NCBI RefSeq assembly: GCF_029210485.1
Contig: NZ_JARGET010000035.1
Location: forward strand, 1-38,345
Length of the DNA stretch: 38,345 nt
Direction: 5' to 3'
DNA from: Hoeflea sp. YIM 152468
Lineage (GTDB): Bacteria; Pseudomonadota; Alphaproteobacteria; Rhizobiales; Rhizobiaceae
The notes under the pieces are model-generated. The model did not search any database. It saw only the letters and a program-made list of their open reading frames with translations, and was not told where the DNA came from. The stretch's first letter is position 1, and each line of letters begins with the position of its first letter. Position numbers and translations under genes: made by a program. Shown in pieces: positions 30,155 through 38,345 of this stretch.

Positions 30155-30637
30155 ATGTCAAAGGCTGCGAAAGTCCGCGAGATTCCGGTATCACTGCCGC
30201 ATCCGGCTCTGCCGGGCGCGGATTGGGGCGATTGCTTTGAGACCCGGGTGGATGGGTCCGGTTTGACGCCGGAACGGGCCGCACGTGAGGCATTCGAGCG
30301 AATGCCCGGGTGGGTTGACGCATTGATGGCGCTGAGGAATCTGATGGTCCGGCCGTTCGGCCTCAAGGGTGATCCGGCCGCTGTCGCCGCGGGCGCGCCG
30401 CGTGTGGGCATGTTCCCGGTGATCAGCCGGACCGACGCCGAGATCGTGCTCGGGCTTGATGACCGGCATCTTGATTTCCGGATTGTCGTGCAGACCGAAG
30501 CTTCCGGCGACCGGCACACCACAGTCCGGATGATGACGCTGATCATGCGCCACAATCTGCTGGGCCGTGCCTATCTCGCGGCGATCATGCCGTTTCACAA
30601 GCTGATTGTCGCACGCACATTGTCGCGGCTTGGCTGA
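30155..30637 (+). CDS. DUF2867 domain protein
   Basis: 160 residues. The sequence fits DUF2867: DWGDCFETRVDGSGLTPERAAREAFERMPGWVDALMALRNLMVRPFGLK, then FPVISRTDAEIVLGLDDRHLDFRIVVQ and a C-terminal NLLGRAYLAAIMPFHKLIVARTL. The family is uncharacterised; members are often found in cyclic-lipid or NAD-dependent epimerase contexts, but no activity is established. It begins 14 bases after lpd and is probably the last gene of the transcript. A strong hairpin follows. Confidence 0.8.
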   Translation: MSKAAKVREIPVSLPHPALPGADWGDCFETRVDGSGLTPERAAREAFERMPGWVDALMALRNLMVRPFGLKGDPAAVAAGAPRVGMFPVISRTDAEIVLGLDDRHLDFRIVVQTEASGDRHTTVRMMTLIMRHNLLGRAYLAAIMPFHKLIVARTLSRLG

Positions 30638-30681
30638 TCCGGCCAATGCGCGGCACACAAATAAGCAGTGATGTCACGGCG

Positions 30682-30709
30682 AAACCGCCCGGCTGGTGCC
30701 GGGCGGTTT
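30682..30709. terminator. Bidirectional hairpin terminator
   Basis: AAACCGCCCGGC (30682-30693), loop TGGT, GCCGGGCGGTTT (30698-30709): a perfect 12-bp stem between convergent genes, flanked by A and T residues on the two strands. It should end both the lpd/DUF2867 transcript and the minus-strand gene at 30741. Confidence 0.9.
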
Positions 30710-30740
30710 GACCTGGTCCTTCCCGTTGGCGCTTGTGCGC

Positions 30741-31091
30741 TTAGCCGTCGGTGGCCGGTGCGGGCGCGGTTTCCAGTGGGGCCGCAGGGGCAGCCGGGTC
30801 GGCGGCTTCAGGGATCGCCGGCGCGTCGGGAGCGGGCACCGGACGCGCCGGTTCGATGGCAGCATCAGGTGCAACCTGTTCATTGATTTCGGCGCCGGGT
30901 GTGGTGGTGTTGACCGCCTGATCATCGCCTGCCGACCAGAACACAAAGCCTATGATGGCCAGCAAGACCACCAGCACGAGGGCGACCAGCGCTCCGGTCG
31001 AGCTGCCCGACTTGACGACAGTGGATTCGCGAACATGTTCATGCGGACGACCCGGCTCGCCGGGACGGTTGGATGGGGTATATTCGACCAT
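30741..31091 (-). CDS. Single-pass membrane protein with Pro/Ala-rich tail
   Basis: 116 residues. A hydrophilic N-terminus (about 30 residues, with HEHVRESTVV) leads to one strong membrane span (TGALVALVLVVLLAIIGFVFW, about 32-52), then a tail of about 60 residues made largely of Pro, Ala, Asp and Glu. The tail is low-complexity and probably lies in the periplasm. AAAGGAG before the ATG at 31091 supports this start; a longer frame upstream has no such signal. I do not recognise a family. It is convergent with the DUF2867 gene and follows the TraB/GumN gene on the same strand (about 90 bases). Confidence 0.7.
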   Translation of the reverse strand: MVEYTPSNRPGEPGRPHEHVRESTVVKSGSSTGALVALVLVVLLAIIGFVFWSAGDDQAVNTTTPGAEINEQVAPDAAIEPARPVPAPDAPAIPEAADPAAPAAPLETAPAPATDG

Positions 31092-31179
31092 TTGACATCT
31101 CCTTTGACAGTCATGTGATCGAAACGCCTTGCCCCCGGATTCAGTTCCTGGTTCCGCATACACCAATGGTTACAGTTTG

Positions 31180-32274
31180 TTACTGCACGAGACCGACCGA
31201 GTAGCCGGCGTCCTGCAGCAAAGCCACCACGCCTTCGTCACCGGGCAAATGCAGTGCGCCGATGGCGATGAAGGCGTCTCCCTGATCAAGGATCGGGGTG
31301 GCGCGTTCGGCCATGACATGGTTGCGCATCGTCACAATGCGCTTCTCGAAGTCGGCGTAGCCGCTGGCGTCGTCGCCGGTTTCTTCCGGGCCGGCGGCGA
31401 GGATGACCGGCATGATCTGGGCAATCTCGCCATCGAGATAGAGCCCGGTCATGGTCGCCATGATGTCCGGCATCAGGTCTGCCAGCCGCACGGTTTCGAC
31501 CAGGCCACGGATGTGGAAATCCATCGGCAGGTCGGCCATGGCGGCGATTTGTTCGCCGATGGTTTCAAGCCCGAGCACCTGTTTGCCATTGGCCTTGGCG
31601 GTGTTGGCAAGCTTGACGTCGAGAAAGTCGATGCCGGCTGCCTTGCGGGCGAGTTCGCAGGCGGGCAGGGCCACCAGCCCGGCGATCATCCACGGTTTCA
31701 TCTTCGAAACCAGCGCCAGCGGAATGCCGCGACGCGCCAGCTCGGCTTCAACCAGTGCGGCTTCGCCCTCGTCCAGAAACGAAGTCAGCGTGGTGTCGCC
31801 GGTAAACATCGTCAGGTCCGGGTCGGCCATAAGTGCGGCTTGCGCTGTGGCCGGATCGAGGATGTCGATGGTCTCGATCACCACGGTGCCGGCATTTTCA
31901 AACGCGGTCCGGGCAACGCCGGGCATTTCGGTGACACGCGGATCGGTGACGTGCATGGTGCCAAACAGCCACGACGGCTCAATCCCGGCTTTTTCGACCT
32001 TCCACAGCAAGCCCCTGCCATTGCGGACGCCTGCGGCGGCGGCGCGGGCTTGGGCCAGCTTGTCGGGGGCAACGGCAGCCAGCTTGTCGACCAGGCTGAC
32101 GCCTGAGCAGGCGGCGGGTGGTTCCTCGGCCTGGGCCTTGCCCGCACCCCAGATGAGACCCAGCACCAGCAGGACCAGCAGCGCCAACGGCAGCGAGGCA
32201 GCCAGGGCGAACACCACGTTCGGCAGGTGCGCGCAGGTGCTGCGGACGCGGGACAAAACGGGGTGGTGTTGCAT
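31180..32274 (-). CDS. TraB/GumN family protein, exported or membrane-anchored
   Basis: 364 residues. After a long hydrophobic N-terminal segment (about residues 20-49, ending ...GAGKAQA), the TraB/GumN domain shows its paired motifs: SWLFGTMHVTDPR near the start and GDAFIAIGALHLPGDEGVVALLQDAGY at the end. These GxxH-type motifs are typical of the family, which is related to the Tiki-type metalloprotease fold. Known relatives occur in plasmid transfer and exopolysaccharide loci, but a general function is not established. An N-terminal signal or anchor places the domain in the periplasm. The gene is downstream of xerC on the same strand with about 150 bases between. Confidence 0.88.
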   Translation of the reverse strand: MQHHPVLSRVRSTCAHLPNVVFALAASLPLALLVLLVLGLIWGAGKAQAEEPPAACSGVSLVDKLAAVAPDKLAQARAAAAGVRNGRGLLWKVEKAGIEPSWLFGTMHVTDPRVTEMPGVARTAFENAGTVVIETIDILDPATAQAALMADPDLTMFTGDTTLTSFLDEGEAALVEAELARRGIPLALVSKMKPWMIAGLVALPACELARKAAGIDFLDVKLANTAKANGKQVLGLETIGEQIAAMADLPMDFHIRGLVETVRLADLMPDIMATMTGLYLDGEIAQIMPVILAAGPEETGDDASGYADFEKRIVTMRNHVMAERATPILDQGDAFIAIGALHLPGDEGVVALLQDAGYSVGLVQ

Positions 32275-32428
32275 GCGGGATTTTCCTCATGGATTTGACC
32301 AGCCAGCCTATCGGATGCTCGCTGACAATCGGGTTAACCGATGCCCCGGCTTCCGGTGATGGTAAACGCAAGCTTAACCGGCAGCGGCGCCGCGCATCCA
32401 CGCGTTATGCATTAGGCAGGGCGCGGGT

Positions 32429-33364
32429 TCAGGCGCGCGGGTGGGCCCGGTCGTAGATATCGATGAGGCGGCTGGCGTCGACGCCGGTGTAGATCTGGGT
32501 CGATGACAGGCTGGCATGGCCGAGCAGTTGCTGGATGGTTCTGAGATCGCCGCCACCGGCCAGCAGATGGGTGGCAAAGGAATGTCTCAAGGCGTGCGGG
32601 GTGGCGCTGTCGGGCAGGTCCAGCGCAGCGCGCAGGCGCCGCATTTCCTTTTGCACGATGGCTGCCTGCAGCGGCCCGCCGCGCACGCCGCGAAACAGCG
32701 GTTGATCCGCATCCGGGGAATAAGGACAAAGATCCCTGTAGGTTGCGATGGCCGCGCGGGCAACCGGCAACAGCGGCACGATGCGGGTCTTGCCGCCCTT
32801 GCCGGTGATTCGCAGGGTTTCGCCGTCGCGCGGCAGATCGCCCGCGGTCAGCGCCAGGGCTTCGGAAATACGCAGGCCGCAACCATAGAGCAGGGTCAAG
32901 ACGGCGGCGGTGCGGGCGGCAACCCAGGGCTCCTCAGCCAGTTGCAGATCGGCGTCGACCACGCGCAGCGCGTCGCCGGCGTTGAGCGGTCTGGGCAGGG
33001 ATTTGGGCTGCCGCGGCGCCCGTGTGGCGGTGGCGCCTGCGGCATTGGCCAGGCCCTTGCGTTCGAGATGGCGCAAGAATGACCGGATGCCGGCAAGGCC
33101 TCGGCCCAGGGTTCGCGCGCCGGCGCCGCCGCGGCGGCGTTCAGCCAGAAAGGCGCGCAGGTCAAGCGGTCGCAAATCGGCAAGATCGGCAATCCGCGGC
33201 GGACCGCCGAGATGGATGGTCAGAAAGCTCAAAAACTGGCGCAGGTCCCGCTCGTAGGCCTCGGCGGTCTTGGCCGAAAGACGGCGTTCCTCGCTCAGCT
33301 GAACAAGCCAGCTTTGCTGTTCTGCAATGACATCCGGAGCGGCGGTGACAAGCGGTTGCTGCAT
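32429..33364 (-). CDS. xerC: Tyrosine recombinase XerC
   Basis: 311 residues. XerC with XerD resolves chromosome dimers at dif. The catalytic residues are all present: Arg165 (GLRISEAL), Lys189 (ITGKGGKTR), His257 and Arg260 (PHALRHSFATHL), His283 (LLGHASL) and the nucleophile Tyr292 (TQIYTGV). The N-terminal SAM-like domain (about residues 15-110) is intact. Chromosomal context beside fsa and priA supports the housekeeping recombinase rather than a phage integrase, though XerC and XerD are hard to separate without alignment. No dif site was found in this window. Confidence 0.93.
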   Translation of the reverse strand: MQQPLVTAAPDVIAEQQSWLVQLSEERRLSAKTAEAYERDLRQFLSFLTIHLGGPPRIADLADLRPLDLRAFLAERRRGGAGARTLGRGLAGIRSFLRHLERKGLANAAGATATRAPRQPKSLPRPLNAGDALRVVDADLQLAEEPWVAARTAAVLTLLYGCGLRISEALALTAGDLPRDGETLRITGKGGKTRIVPLLPVARAAIATYRDLCPYSPDADQPLFRGVRGGPLQAAIVQKEMRRLRAALDLPDSATPHALRHSFATHLLAGGGDLRTIQQLLGHASLSSTQIYTGVDASRLIDIYDRAHPRA

Positions 33365-33550
33365 GGTATTTCCGTTGGTCGGGAGCGCGCAAGGAGTTGA
33401 TCGGAAGACTGAGCCTGCGGGCCAGTTGGGGCTTTACTATTGCATAGTGGGCTTAGCGAGGGGTAAACGGGTGCGGTGAACCGATGTCATCCTGGCATCA
33501 CAATTTGTTGCCATTGGTTTGTCAGCGCGGACTTAGGAGAGGTCGAATCC

Positions 33551-34459
33551 ATGGCGAATGTGGCTGAGATTTCAGACCGGTTGCAGGTGCTTGCGCACGG
33601 CCGCCCGGGACATATCATCGACCGGCTGATTGCCGAGCGCGGCGGGCGGCTGGTCGAGCACCCGGCCTGGCCGCTGATGCGGCCGCTTCTTTACGCCACC
33701 CTGAAATATGGCGCCGCCGTGCGCATGGCCGATGCAATCGGGCCGATATCCGGTCACGGAGCGTTCCAGCACATGAGTGATTTGCTCAAGCTCGATATAC
33801 AGTCGGTCGGTGAGGTCCGGATTCCAAGCAAGGGCAAATTCCTGCTCGTCGCCAATCATCCGACCGGCATTGCCGACGGCGTGGCGATGTTCGATTTCCT
33901 GAGCCGGCACCGGCCGGACATGATGATCTTCGCCAACCGCGATGCCGTGCGGGTCAGCCCGCGCATGAACGAGATCATCATCCCGGTGGAATGGCGCGAC
34001 GAGTACAAAAGCCGGGACAAGACCCGCGAGACGCTGCAACTGACCAACCGGGCGGTTCAGGACGGAAAGGCGACGGTGCTGTTTCCCTCGGGCCGGATCG
34101 CCTACTGGAACGAGGGCAAGCTGACCGAGCGGCCGTGGAAGATGTCCGCCGTCACCTTGGCGCGGCGGCATGGCCTGCCGATCCTTCCGGTCAATATCTC
34201 GGCACGCAATTCCGGTCTGTTTTACTGGCTGTCAAAGCATTCGACCGAGCTTAGGGACATGACCGTGTTTCACGAGCTTCTCAACAAGAAGCGCCACACC
34301 TTCCGGTTCACCGTGGGTGAGCCGATTCTGCCAGAGGGCCTGGATGCGGATCCGGCGGAGGCGGTCAGGGCGCTGGAATATCACACCGTGCACGGCCTTG
34401 CGGCCAATCCGGACCGGGCCTTCGAACCCGCGCCTGAGGGCTGGTCCCAGTCAGCCTGA
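33551..34459 (+). CDS. PlsC-like lysophospholipid acyltransferase family protein
   Basis: 302 residues. The acyltransferase motifs are LVANHPTGIADG (His103 with Asp109, an H-x5-D variant of the usual H-x4-D) and LFPSGRIAYW (Phe178-Pro-Ser-Gly in place of FPEG), with LPILPVNISARNSG after. This family transfers acyl chains from acyl-ACP or acyl-CoA to lyso-lipids; the closest remembered relatives are hemolysin-like acyltransferases. The ATG at 33551 has TTAGGAGAGG upstream; a frame starting at 33476 is not supported. It is divergent from xerC, with about 185 bases between. Confidence 0.85.
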   Translation: MANVAEISDRLQVLAHGRPGHIIDRLIAERGGRLVEHPAWPLMRPLLYATLKYGAAVRMADAIGPISGHGAFQHMSDLLKLDIQSVGEVRIPSKGKFLLVANHPTGIADGVAMFDFLSRHRPDMMIFANRDAVRVSPRMNEIIIPVEWRDEYKSRDKTRETLQLTNRAVQDGKATVLFPSGRIAYWNEGKLTERPWKMSAVTLARRHGLPILPVNISARNSGLFYWLSKHSTELRDMTVFHELLNKKRHTFRFTVGEPILPEGLDADPAEAVRALEYHTVHGLAANPDRAFEPAPEGWSQSA

Positions 34460-34515
34460 CTGGCCGGCATCGGAGAGCTGGCGGTTCGGGTGTCCCAATC
34501 TTGTTGTTCCCGCAC

Positions 34516-34541
34516 AAAAACGGCCCGGAATATCCGGGCCG
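34516..34541 (-). terminator. Rho-independent terminator of fsa
   Basis: Read on the minus strand, CGGCCCGGA-loop-TCCGGGCCG (34541-34521) is followed by five T residues (34520-34516). It lies about 40 bases after the fsa stop. The hairpin could also act weakly on the convergent acyltransferase gene. Confidence 0.88.
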
Positions 34542-34582
34542 CTGACGTCTCTGTTGCCGCGCCTGATCAGGCGTTGGTCTGG

Positions 34583-35236
34583 TCAGGCGATGGTCTGGCC
34601 GGTTTTTTTCCAGTCGGCCAGAAACGCTTCCAGACCCTTGTCGGTGAGCGGATGCTTGACCAGCGCCTTGATGGTGGAGGCGGGGATGGTAGCCACATCG
34701 GCGCCAATCAGGGCGGCGTCGCGGACATGATTGACGGTGCGGATCGAGGCCGCGAGGATCTCGGTGTCAAAACCGTAATTGTCATAGATCTGGCGGATTT
34801 CGCGAATCAGGTCCATGCCGTCGATGCCCATGTCGTCGAGGCGGCCGATGAACGGCGAGATGAAGCTGGCGCCGGCCTTGGCGGCAAGCAGTGCCTGGTT
34901 GGCGGAGAAGCACAGCGTCACATTGGTCATGTGACCCTCAGCGCTCAGCGCCCGGCAGGCTTTCAGGCCATCAAGCGTCAGCGGCAGCTTGATGCAGATG
35001 TTGTCGGCGATCTTGGCCAGCACGGCCGCTTCCTTCATCATCGCATCATAGTCGGTCGCCGCGACCTCGGCGGACACCGGGCCCTCGACGATGGAGCAGA
35101 TTTCCTTGGTGACCTCGACAATGTCACGGCCGGATTTCATGATCAGCGAAGGGTTGGTGGTGACGCCATCGATCAGGCCCAATTCGTTGAGCTCGCGGAT
35201 CTCGTTGACGTCGGCGGTGTCGACAAAGAATTTCAT
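34583..35236 (-). CDS. fsa: Fructose-6-phosphate aldolase / transaldolase (FSA/TalC type)
   Basis: 217 residues, typical for the short FSA/TalC branch rather than the 310-340-residue TalB branch. It forms a Schiff base at Lys83 (NICIKLPLT). Other marks are [31 protein letters not shown], the substrate-binding [25 protein letters not shown] and the closing [13 protein letters not shown]. Whether it works mainly as transaldolase of the pentose-phosphate pathway or as an aldolase cannot be told. The ATG at 35236 opens the conserved MKFFVDTA; a start 30 codons earlier would overlap priA's upstream region. It is divergent from priA with 95 bases between. Confidence 0.92.
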   Translation of the reverse strand: MKFFVDTADVNEIRELNELGLIDGVTTNPSLIMKSGRDIVEVTKEICSIVEGPVSAEVAATDYDAMMKEAAVLAKIADNICIKLPLTLDGLKACRALSAEGHMTNVTLCFSANQALLAAKAGASFISPFIGRLDDMGIDGMDLIREIRQIYDNYGFDTEILAASIRTVNHVRDAALIGADVATIPASTIKALVKHPLTDKGLEAFLADWKKTGQTIA

Positions 35237-35331
35237 TTCAGACTCCAAAGCTGCAGAAGCCGGGGTGACCGGCGCGTCAATGATCAAATCTGGGTTCCCT
35301 TTAGCCCAAAGCGGAGGCAAGGTCACGCCAC

Positions 35332-37536
35332 ATGAGCAAAGATTCGCGACAAAATGAAGACGGGCTGTTTCCGCGCCAGGTGGTTCCGGTGCTGATCCCG
35401 ATGCCGGCCGAGCGCGCCTATTCCTATGCGCTGCCGCAAGGCACCGACGCCGCCCCCGGCCAGATCGTGCAGGTGCCGCTCGGGCCGCGGCTGGTGCCGG
35501 GCGTTGTCTGGGACGGATCTGCGGACGTGATCAGCCCGGGCAAGCTGCGCGAGGTCGTGCAGGTGTTCGACTGCCCGCCGATTGTCGAGCCGATGCGCCG
35601 CTTCATCGACTGGGTGTCGGCCTATACGCTGTCGCCACCGGGGCTGGTGGCGCGGATGGCGCTGCGGGTGCCGGCGGCGTTTGATCCGGAGCCGATGATC
35701 GATGCGCTGCGGTTGACCGATGCGCGCCCGGAACGGCTGACGTCGGCGCGGCAACGGGTGCTGGCGCAGGCCGACAACGGTCTGGCCTGGACCCGCAGCG
35801 GGCTGGCGCACGCCGCCGGCGTCACCCCGAGCGTGATCGACGGCTTGCAGGCGCAAGGTGTGTTCGAGCCGGTGAGATTGCCGCCGCCGCCGGTGGTGGC
35901 CACACCTGATCCCGACCATCAGCCGGCGCTGCTGGAAACCAGCCAGGCCGAGGCGGCAGACGCGTTGCGGCAAACGGTCGCCGGCGGCGGCTTCAGCGCG
36001 ACTCTGCTCGATGGCGTCACCGGATCGGGCAAGACCGAAGTCTATTTCGAGGCCATTGCCGAAACCCTGCGGCAGGGCCGCCAGGTGCTGATCCTGCTGC
36101 CGGAAATCTCGCTGACCAGCGCCTTTCTCGACCGCTTCCACGCCCGCTTCGGGGCGCGGCCGGCGGAATGGCATTCGGAGATGGCGCCCAGGACCCGCGA
36201 AAAGGTCTGGCGGCAGACCACCGAGGCCCAGGTGCGGGTGGTGGCCGGCGCCCGCTCGGCGCTGTTCCTGCCGTTTGCCGATCTCGGCCTGATCATCGTC
36301 GATGAGGAGCATGATCCCGCCTACAAGCAGGAAGACCGGGTGTTTTACAATGCCCGTGACATGGCGGTGGTGCGCGCCCGGCTGGCGGATATCCCGGTGG
36401 TGCTGGCCTCGGCGACGCCGTCGATCGAAAGCCGCGTCAACGCCGCCCAGGGCCGCTACCGGCATCTGGTGCTGTCGGGCCGCTATGCCGATGCCGGGCT
36501 GCCCGATCTCAAGCTGGTCGATCTGCGCCGCCATGCCCCGGCGCGCGGCGGGTTCCTGTCGCCGCTGCTGCTGAAAGCCATGGCGGCAACGCTCGAACGC
36601 AAGGAGCAATCGCTGCTGTTCTTGAACCGGCGCGGCTATGCGCCGCTGACGCTGTGCCGGGTCTGCGGCCACCGGTTCGAATGCCCGGATTGTTCGAGCT
36701 GGCTGGTCGAGCACCGGTTTCGCGGCCAGTTGCAGTGCCACCATTGCGGCCACAACGAGCCGGTGCCGCAGGCCTGCCCGTCCTGCGGCACGCTCGATCA
36801 TCTGACGGCCTGCGGGCCGGGGATCGAGCGGATTGCGGAAGAAGCCGACAAGCACTTCCCCGATGCGCGGGTGATCGTGCTCTCATCCGACATGGCCGGC
36901 GGCACGCGGCGGCTCCGGATCGAGCTCGAGGCGATTGCCAGGGGCGAGGCCGATATCGTCATCGGCACGCAGCTGGTGGCCAAGGGGCACAATTTTCCGC
37001 TGATGACGCTGGTCGGCGTGGTCGACGCCGATCTGGGGCTGTCCAACGGCGATCCGCGCGCTGCCGAGCGGACCTATCAGCTGCTCTCCCAGGTCACCGG
37101 CCGGGCCGGACGCTCGGGGCGCAAGAGTCTCGGCCTGATCCAGACCTATCAGCCGCAGCACCCGGTGATGCAGGCCCTGGCCTCGGGCGATCCGGAAGCC
37201 TTTTACGAGCGCGAAACCGATGAACGCAGCCGCGCGGTGCTGCCGCCCTTCGGCCGGCTGGCGTCGGTGATCATCTCGGCCGCAACCCGGCCCGAGGCCG
37301 AGGGCCATGCGCGGGGTATACGGGCCGCGGCGCCCTCCCTGCCCGGCATCATGGTGCTGGGCCCGGCGGAAGCGCCGCTGGCGCTGATCCGCGGCCGCTA
37401 CCGTTTCCGGCTCTTGGTTCACGGCGAACGCGGGCGCGACATGCAGGGGTTCATCAGACAGATGCTCGGCCAGGGCCCGAAGCCGCGCGGCTCGGTGCAG
37501 GTCCAGGTCGACATCGATCCGCAGAGCTTTTTGTGA
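35332..37536 (+). CDS. priA: Primosomal protein N' (PriA helicase)
   Basis: 734 residues, full length. PriA restarts stalled replication forks as a 3'-5' DNA helicase. Walker A is [13 protein letters not shown] (Lys234) and the DEEH box is at residues 324-327 ([15 protein letters not shown]). The zinc-binding module has eight cysteines, at 442, 445, 451, 454, 469, 472, 482 and 485 ([14 protein letters not shown], then CHHCG and CPSC). Helicase motifs further on include [13 protein letters not shown] and [10 protein letters not shown]. It is divergent from fsa. In Rhizobiales, atpHAGDC is usually found close by, but it is not seen in the following 800 bases. Confidence 0.97.
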   Translation: MSKDSRQNEDGLFPRQVVPVLIPMPAERAYSYALPQGTDAAPGQIVQVPLGPRLVPGVVWDGSADVISPGKLREVVQVFDCPPIVEPMRRFIDWVSAYTLSPPGLVARMALRVPAAFDPEPMIDALRLTDARPERLTSARQRVLAQADNGLAWTRSGLAHAAGVTPSVIDGLQAQGVFEPVRLPPPPVVATPDPDHQPALLETSQAEAADALRQTVAGGGFSATLLDGVTGSGKTEVYFEAIAETLRQGRQVLILLPEISLTSAFLDRFHARFGARPAEWHSEMAPRTREKVWRQTTEAQVRVVAGARSALFLPFADLGLIIVDEEHDPAYKQEDRVFYNARDMAVVRARLADIPVVLASATPSIESRVNAAQGRYRHLVLSGRYADAGLPDLKLVDLRRHAPARGGFLSPLLLKAMAATLERKEQSLLFLNRRGYAPLTLCRVCGHRFECPDCSSWLVEHRFRGQLQCHHCGHNEPVPQACPSCGTLDHLTACGPGIERIAEEADKHFPDARVIVLSSDMAGGTRRLRIELEAIARGEADIVIGTQLVAKGHNFPLMTLVGVVDADLGLSNGDPRAAERTYQLLSQVTGRAGRSGRKSLGLIQTYQPQHPVMQALASGDPEAFYERETDERSRAVLPPFGRLASVIISAATRPEAEGHARGIRAAAPSLPGIMVLGPAEAPLALIRGRYRFRLLVHGERGRDMQGFIRQMLGQGPKPRGSVQVQVDIDPQSFL

Positions 37537-37555
37537 GGGTGGGGGGAGATGGGCG

Positions 37556-37577
37556 GGGAGCGCGGGTGATCGCTCCC
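37556..37577 (+). terminator. Hairpin after priA
   Basis: GGGAGCG (37556-37562) and CGCTCCC (37571-37577) pair over an eight-base loop, 20 bases after the priA stop. No clear T tract. Confidence 0.5.
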
Positions 37578-37820
37578 GGGCCGTTTCAGATGTTTGCCGC
37601 AAATGTTGCTTTGGTGAAAATGGGTGGGAGCGGGCTTTCGCTGCAGGCTGCGCAGAGGTTATGTCAATTTACGAAAAGCAGACATCCTTCCGACGGAGAT
37701 TCATTCCGTGATGCTGTGCCACCGCATGGCCGCTCCGAGACCGAGGTGGACCCACCAATTTCGTGGGAGGTTACCCGCGCATGCCGATAGATTGTAGGAA
37801 CTTGTCAGAATGTCTCGGAG
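37578..37820. other. Intergenic region, AT-richer, no gene recognised
   Basis: About 240 bases between priA and the minus-strand partial gene. Base composition shifts here toward A+T. A short hairpin, CCCAC (37751-37755) with GTGGG (37763-37767), is the only structure seen. No tRNA, transposase or attachment site could be recognised. Confidence 0.4.
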
Positions 37821-38345
37821 TCAGTTCTCAAGACAACTCATCAAGCGGCTAGCTCTGTAAGCCGTGGTAGGATGCACGAGTTTAATTGGAAATGACATGG
37901 CGTCATCTACCTGGTTTCCTCCGTGAATGCCCAGTCGGTTTACGGAGCCGTGTCCGCTTCTCAGGTAGTCTCTGACATTGTGTTCTGTCATGAAAAATAG
38001 TTCGCCCTCATCCTCACGTGAGTCTTGGAAACGGCTCTGTAGTTCAAGGAAATTTGCTCGATACTCATGCACTCCCCCTCGAAGTTGGCAGACACCAAAG
38101 AGAGCGAAATTCCCAACTAATTCCTCGAATATAAGGGACCAGAAGCGAAACTGAACTACGTGTTCCTGAACTGCTGACCATGTACCTCTCGGATCAAGTG
38201 AGTATTTCCCCCTAAGTGGGAAAATTTCTTCACATATAGCTCGCCGAGAAAGACTCTCTGCCGCAGAGACGCCCGCAATAGATGACCTGAGCCCCTTAAC
38301 TTCCTCCAAAATTTGGTAGAGTCCGTCACGACAAGGAGACGGACG
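37821..38345 (-). CDS. 3' part of an unrecognised gene, running off the window edge
   Basis: 175 codons are visible; the frame is open from a TGA at 37821-37823 to the last base of the window. A TTG at 38309-38307 could be a start, but the frame continues upstream without a stop (...RDGLYQILEEVKGL), so the true start is probably outside. No signal peptide, membrane span or motif was recognised. The protein is rich in Leu, Phe, Arg and Glu with aromatic stretches (VVQFRFWSLIFEELVGNFALFGV) and looks soluble. Base composition is lower in GC than the rest of the window: by hand count, 38101-38160 holds 26 G+C of 60. This points to recent transfer or an island edge. Function unknown. Confidence 0.6.
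   Translation of the reverse strand, partial: RPSPCRDGLYQILEEVKGLRSSIAGVSAAESLSRRAICEEIFPLRGKYSLDPRGTWSAVQEHVVQFRFWSLIFEELVGNFALFGVCQLRGGVHEYRANFLELQSRFQDSREDEGELFFMTEHNVRDYLRSGHGSVNRLGIHGGNQVDDAMSFPIKLVHPTTAYRASRLMSCLEN

Noticed and set aside
28254-30323. 689-codon minus-strand open frame across the sucB-lpd region
   Set aside because: It covers lpd and parts of two further genes in antisense with no family features.
35323-36855. 510-codon minus-strand open frame opposite priA
   Set aside because: Antisense to the conserved helicase, rich in His and Arg, with no motif.
37751-37767. Hairpin CCCAC/GTGGG as an attachment or integration site
   Set aside because: Five-base arms are too short and there is no second copy or tRNA end in the window to make an att pair.

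Overview
The window is a GC-rich stretch of alphaproteobacterial chromosome, most probably from the Rhizobiales (a Hoeflea-, Rhizobium- or Brucella-like lineage). The evidence is the clustering of leuC, sdhCDAB, a Brucella Omp19-type lipoprotein, zapE-mdh-sucCD-sucAB-lpd, xerC, fsa and priA, together with a DUF982 protein and Rhizobiales-style intergenic palindromes. This is inferred from gene families and order; no database was searched.

Layout. 1-2.5 kb: an amino-acid ABC transporter (binding protein and permease, no ATPase visible) with a GNAT acetyltransferase gene translationally coupled between them. 2.7-5.2 kb: a small secreted protein, leuC with a candidate promoter and a clear terminator, and a convergent DUF982 gene. 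5.4-6.6 kb: an exported protein with IDGD motifs and a second GNAT. 6.75-10.35 kb: the succinate dehydrogenase operon sdhCDAB, with a good promoter and a textbook terminator. 10.4-18.5 kb: accessory metabolism, holding a PLP trans-sulfuration enzyme, a divergent oxidoreductase/LysR pair, a dihydroflavonol-reductase-like SDR, an MFS exporter with a histidine-rich tail, an AhpD-like protein, a periplasmic MsrA and an Omp19-like lipoprotein. 18.5-30.6 kb: zapE followed by the TCA block mdh-sucC-sucD-[SnoaL-like]-sucA-sucB-[secreted protein]-lpd and a DUF2867 gene. 30.7-35.3 kb: a single-pass membrane protein, a TraB/GumN protein, xerC, a PlsC-like acyltransferase and fsa. 35.3-37.5 kb: priA. 37.6-38.3 kb: an AT-richer tail with the end of an unrecognised gene.

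How the genes work together. SdhCDAB, Mdh, SucCD and the 2-oxoglutarate dehydrogenase complex (SucA E1, SucB E2, Lpd E3) cover the TCA steps from 2-oxoglutarate to succinate and from succinate to fumarate, plus malate to oxaloacetate. They sit in two clusters about 8 kb apart. Two unrelated genes, one SnoaL-like and one exported, lie inside the suc-lpd block. A perfect 14-bp palindrome just upstream of mdh is a candidate operator for the whole block.

What may be new. I see no complete undescribed multi-gene system such as a defence island, CRISPR array or biosynthetic cluster; most of the window is conserved backbone. The best leads are the AT-rich tail after priA, the His-tailed MFS protein, the mdh-proximal palindrome, a repeat that supplies a gene's stop codon, and the uncharacterised genes embedded in the suc-lpd block.
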